In this document: positions 22,789-24,336 of the stretch, piece after piece
Layout of the letters: the number at the start of each line of letters is the position of its first letter
How positions within the stretch are numbered: position 1 is the stretch's first letter
From: Anaerozeibacter quisquiliarum
GTDB taxonomy: Bacteria; Bacillota; Clostridia; Christensenellales; Aristaeellaceae
Strand: one strand, 5' to 3'
Length of the DNA stretch: 24,336 nt
NCBI GenBank assembly: GCA_051162045.1
Contig: JBISDI010000051.1
Translations under genes and position numbers: made by a program
The notes under the pieces: model-generated
Database searches by the model: none
Told to the model about the DNA's origin: nothing
What the model saw: only the letters and a program-made list of their open reading frames with translations

Positions 22789-23534
22789 TCTGCGCATGTC
22801 CCTGGGCAACAAGTGGCTATACCTGACCTGCCTCGTGGTGTTTTGCGTGCTGCTTCGCCCCTGCATAGAACCGCTCACGCCTTTGATCGACGGTCGGGCG
22901 GACATAGACTATATTACGCTCACCGCCCATCGTTCCATGTTCAGCGGGCTCATGCCCTTCGCCGTGCTGTTCTGCGTCATCCCCTACGCGTGCTCCTTCT
23001 TCGATGAGATGAAGAGCGGCTTTACCCGGTCCGCACTGCTGCACACGACCAGGAGGCGTTACATTGCGGGCAAGCTGCTCGCCGTGACCGTCTCCGGCGC
23101 GCTGGCGCTGGCCATTCCCTACGCGCTGACGGGCGCGATCGGCTACGCGCTGTGCCAGCCGGTCGTCGCGCCGCAGGTACCGGATTTCTATGTGGACACC
23201 AGTTGGGAACCGGTGCTGGCGCGATGGGGCGGCGAATCAATGCTGCTGCTTCAGGTGTTGCTCGCCGGGCTTTACGGCGCGGTGTGGTCGCTTTCGGGGC
23301 TTTTCTGCTCATGCCTGTTGGCACCGCCTGACCGCGATCGTCGTCCCGTTCGTGGGCTATCAGACCATCTGGACGCTGTTCATGGGTTCCAGGTATTGCC
23401 CGCTCCTGTACCTGACCGCGGACTATGCCGTGCTGCCGTCGATCGGATTCGTTTTGTCGATGCAGGCGCTGTATCTGTCCGTATTCCTGATCCTGAGCTA
23501 TGCGGGCATGAAGTGGCGGTGTCGGTATGCATAA
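22778..23534 (+). pseudogene. ABC-2-like membrane protein, apparently frameshifted
   Basis: ATG at 22778 opens a multi-span membrane protein (KWLYLTCLVVFCVLL; GLMPFAVLFCVIPYACSFF; FTRSALLHTTRRRYIAGKLL; AVTVSGALALAIPYALTGAI; LQVLLAGLYGAVWSLSGLFC). The layout resembles an ABC-2-type permease, including the cytoplasmic RR-Y-GK segment after the second span. At about 23315-23325 the hydrophobic protein leaves this frame, which then gives an arginine-rich nonsense tail to a stop at 23557. The membrane-protein sequence continues in the +1 frame (LTAIVVPFVGYQTIWTLFMG, LSMQALYLSVFLILSYAG) to a stop at 23532-23534. One extra base is the simplest cause. The corrected stop overlaps the next start by 8 nt, which supports the corrected frame. 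A sequencing error, a true mutation or programmed frameshifting cannot be told apart here. Confidence 0.75.
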
Positions 23535-24336
23535 TGTACGCAAGGTGGCGCGCATGATCTCCATGCAGTGCTCCGTCTGGCCCCGAAAGCCCATCTTCCT
23601 TCTGGGGCTGCTGCTGGGCGTCAATTTCGCCTTCGCGCCCACATTCAATTTTGGGCGCGCCGCGCTGGCCATCGGCGCGTCGGCCCAGGTGTTCGAGCCC
23701 TACATTTTGATGGCGTCCGAGGCCTACATCTGCCTGCCGCTGACGCTGGGCCTTTTGATGATGCTGTCCGACGCGCCCTTTACCTCCGAGCACATCTCCT
23801 GCGTGGGGCTGCGCGTCACGCGCGTTCAATGGGTCGCGGCGCAATGCCTGTACGTGCTCATCAGTTGTGTTGTCTACCAGGCGGTCATCTTGGCCTTTAC
23901 GCTGCTGCTCACGGCGGGCAACGGCTATGTGGGCAACGTATGGAGCACCGCGCTTTTGCGCATCGCAAAGGACATGAACTTCGGCTCAAGGTACGCGCTG
24001 AGTTTTTCGCACCCTCAGTTCCTGGCGCGTTACGCGCCGCATCAGGCGCTGGCCATCAGCTTCGCGCTGCAGACCGCCTACGGATTTGTGCTGTCGATGG
24101 CCATGTTCTTCCTGAACCTCATGTTTCATCGCGGGGTCGGCATCGCCGCGGCGCTGCTGCTGCACCAATTGGGTTACATCTTTATCCGCGACGGCGCGAT
24201 GTTCACCAACCAATTCCTGTCGCTGATGGCGCACGCGCTCGCCGCGCGGCACGCGCATTTGCCGGGCGGGGGCATGCCCACGCTTGCGCAGTCGGCCGCC
24301 GTGTTGGCCGCCGCGTCGCTTGCCCTCGTATTTTTG
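23527..24336 (+). CDS. Second multi-span membrane protein, 3' end beyond the window
   Basis: The frame from ATG 23527 stays open for 270 codons to the right edge, so the gene is incomplete. It begins MHNVRKVARMISMQCS and has several hydrophobic spans (IFLLGLLLGVNFAFAP; LPLTLGLLMMLSD; YVLISCVVYQAVILAFTLLL; FALQTAYGFVLSMAMFFLNL; IAAALLLHQLGYIF). After the second span, VGLRVTRVQWVAAQCLYV resembles the basic cytoplasmic segment of the preceding protein, so the two look like partner permease subunits. No ATPase gene is in the window; it may follow. Function and substrate are unknown. Confidence 0.75.
   Translation, partial: MHNVRKVARMISMQCSVWPRKPIFLLGLLLGVNFAFAPTFNFGRAALAIGASAQVFEPYILMASEAYICLPLTLGLLMMLSDAPFTSEHISCVGLRVTRVQWVAAQCLYVLISCVVYQAVILAFTLLLTAGNGYVGNVWSTALLRIAKDMNFGSRYALSFSHPQFLARYAPHQALAISFALQTAYGFVLSMAMFFLNLMFHRGVGIAAALLLHQLGYIFIRDGAMFTNQFLSLMAHALAARHAHLPGGGMPTLAQSAAVLAAASLALVFL

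Overview
The window looks like chromosome from a high-GC member of the Clostridia (Bacillota), probably an anaerobe. The evidence is strong GGAGG-type ribosome binding sites, intrinsic terminators, an oxygen-independent (cbi-type) cobalamin operon, a BlaI/M56 regulatory pair, and the tandem large serine recombinases typical of clostridial mobile elements. Assignment below class level is not possible from the sequence alone. Base composition changes along the window: the mobile-element part and its neighbours (about 1-6340) are moderately GC-rich, about 6340-6900 is AT-rich, and the cobalamin operon is very GC-rich, which produces many long spurious reverse-frame ORFs.

Region 1 (1-4380) is the end of a prophage or phage-like integrative element. 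It holds the C-terminal part of an endolysin-like cell-wall hydrolase, an intrinsic terminator, two small conserved-type proteins (an HTH/zinc-finger protein and a SHOCT-like protein), and two tandem large serine recombinases. The last four genes are translationally coupled. Region 2 (4381-6340) holds two reverse-strand genes, a DeoR/WYL-like regulator with a near-consensus promoter and a gamma-glutamylcyclotransferase-fold protein with an unassigned N-terminal half. Region 3 (6340-6830) is AT-rich and intergenic. It has an imperfect palindrome, a tRNA-like fragment, and a 76-nt tRNA-Ala(CGC)-like gene whose acceptor stem and several invariant positions are broken, followed by a perfect-stem terminator.

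Region 4 (6940-18177) is a cobalamin operon: promoter, cobalamin riboswitch, a hairpin that is both a terminator and a Shine-Dalgarno sequestering stem, then eleven genes (cbiD, cbiF, cbiG, cbiH, cbiJ, cbiET, cbiA, cbiB, cobD, cbiP, cbiC) with overlapping ends. They cover most corrin-ring steps after cobalt-factor II/cobalt-precorrin-2, amidation, the aminopropanol-phosphate precursor and its attachment. The cobalt chelatase, CbiL and the lower-ligand (cobU/S/T) genes are not in the window.

Region 5 (18178-24336) is a regulatory and membrane module. A BlaI-family repressor gene is duplicated. The left copy is followed only by a 5' fragment of its M56 metalloprotease partner. The right copy has an intact M56 protease-sensor with a non-beta-lactamase C-terminal tail and a small exported protein overlapping its stop codon. 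Divergent from it are a lipoprotein gene and two ABC-2-like multi-span membrane proteins; the first carries an apparent frameshift and the second runs off the window. The layout suggests a protease-triggered derepression circuit controlling an envelope function, but the signal and the output are not known.
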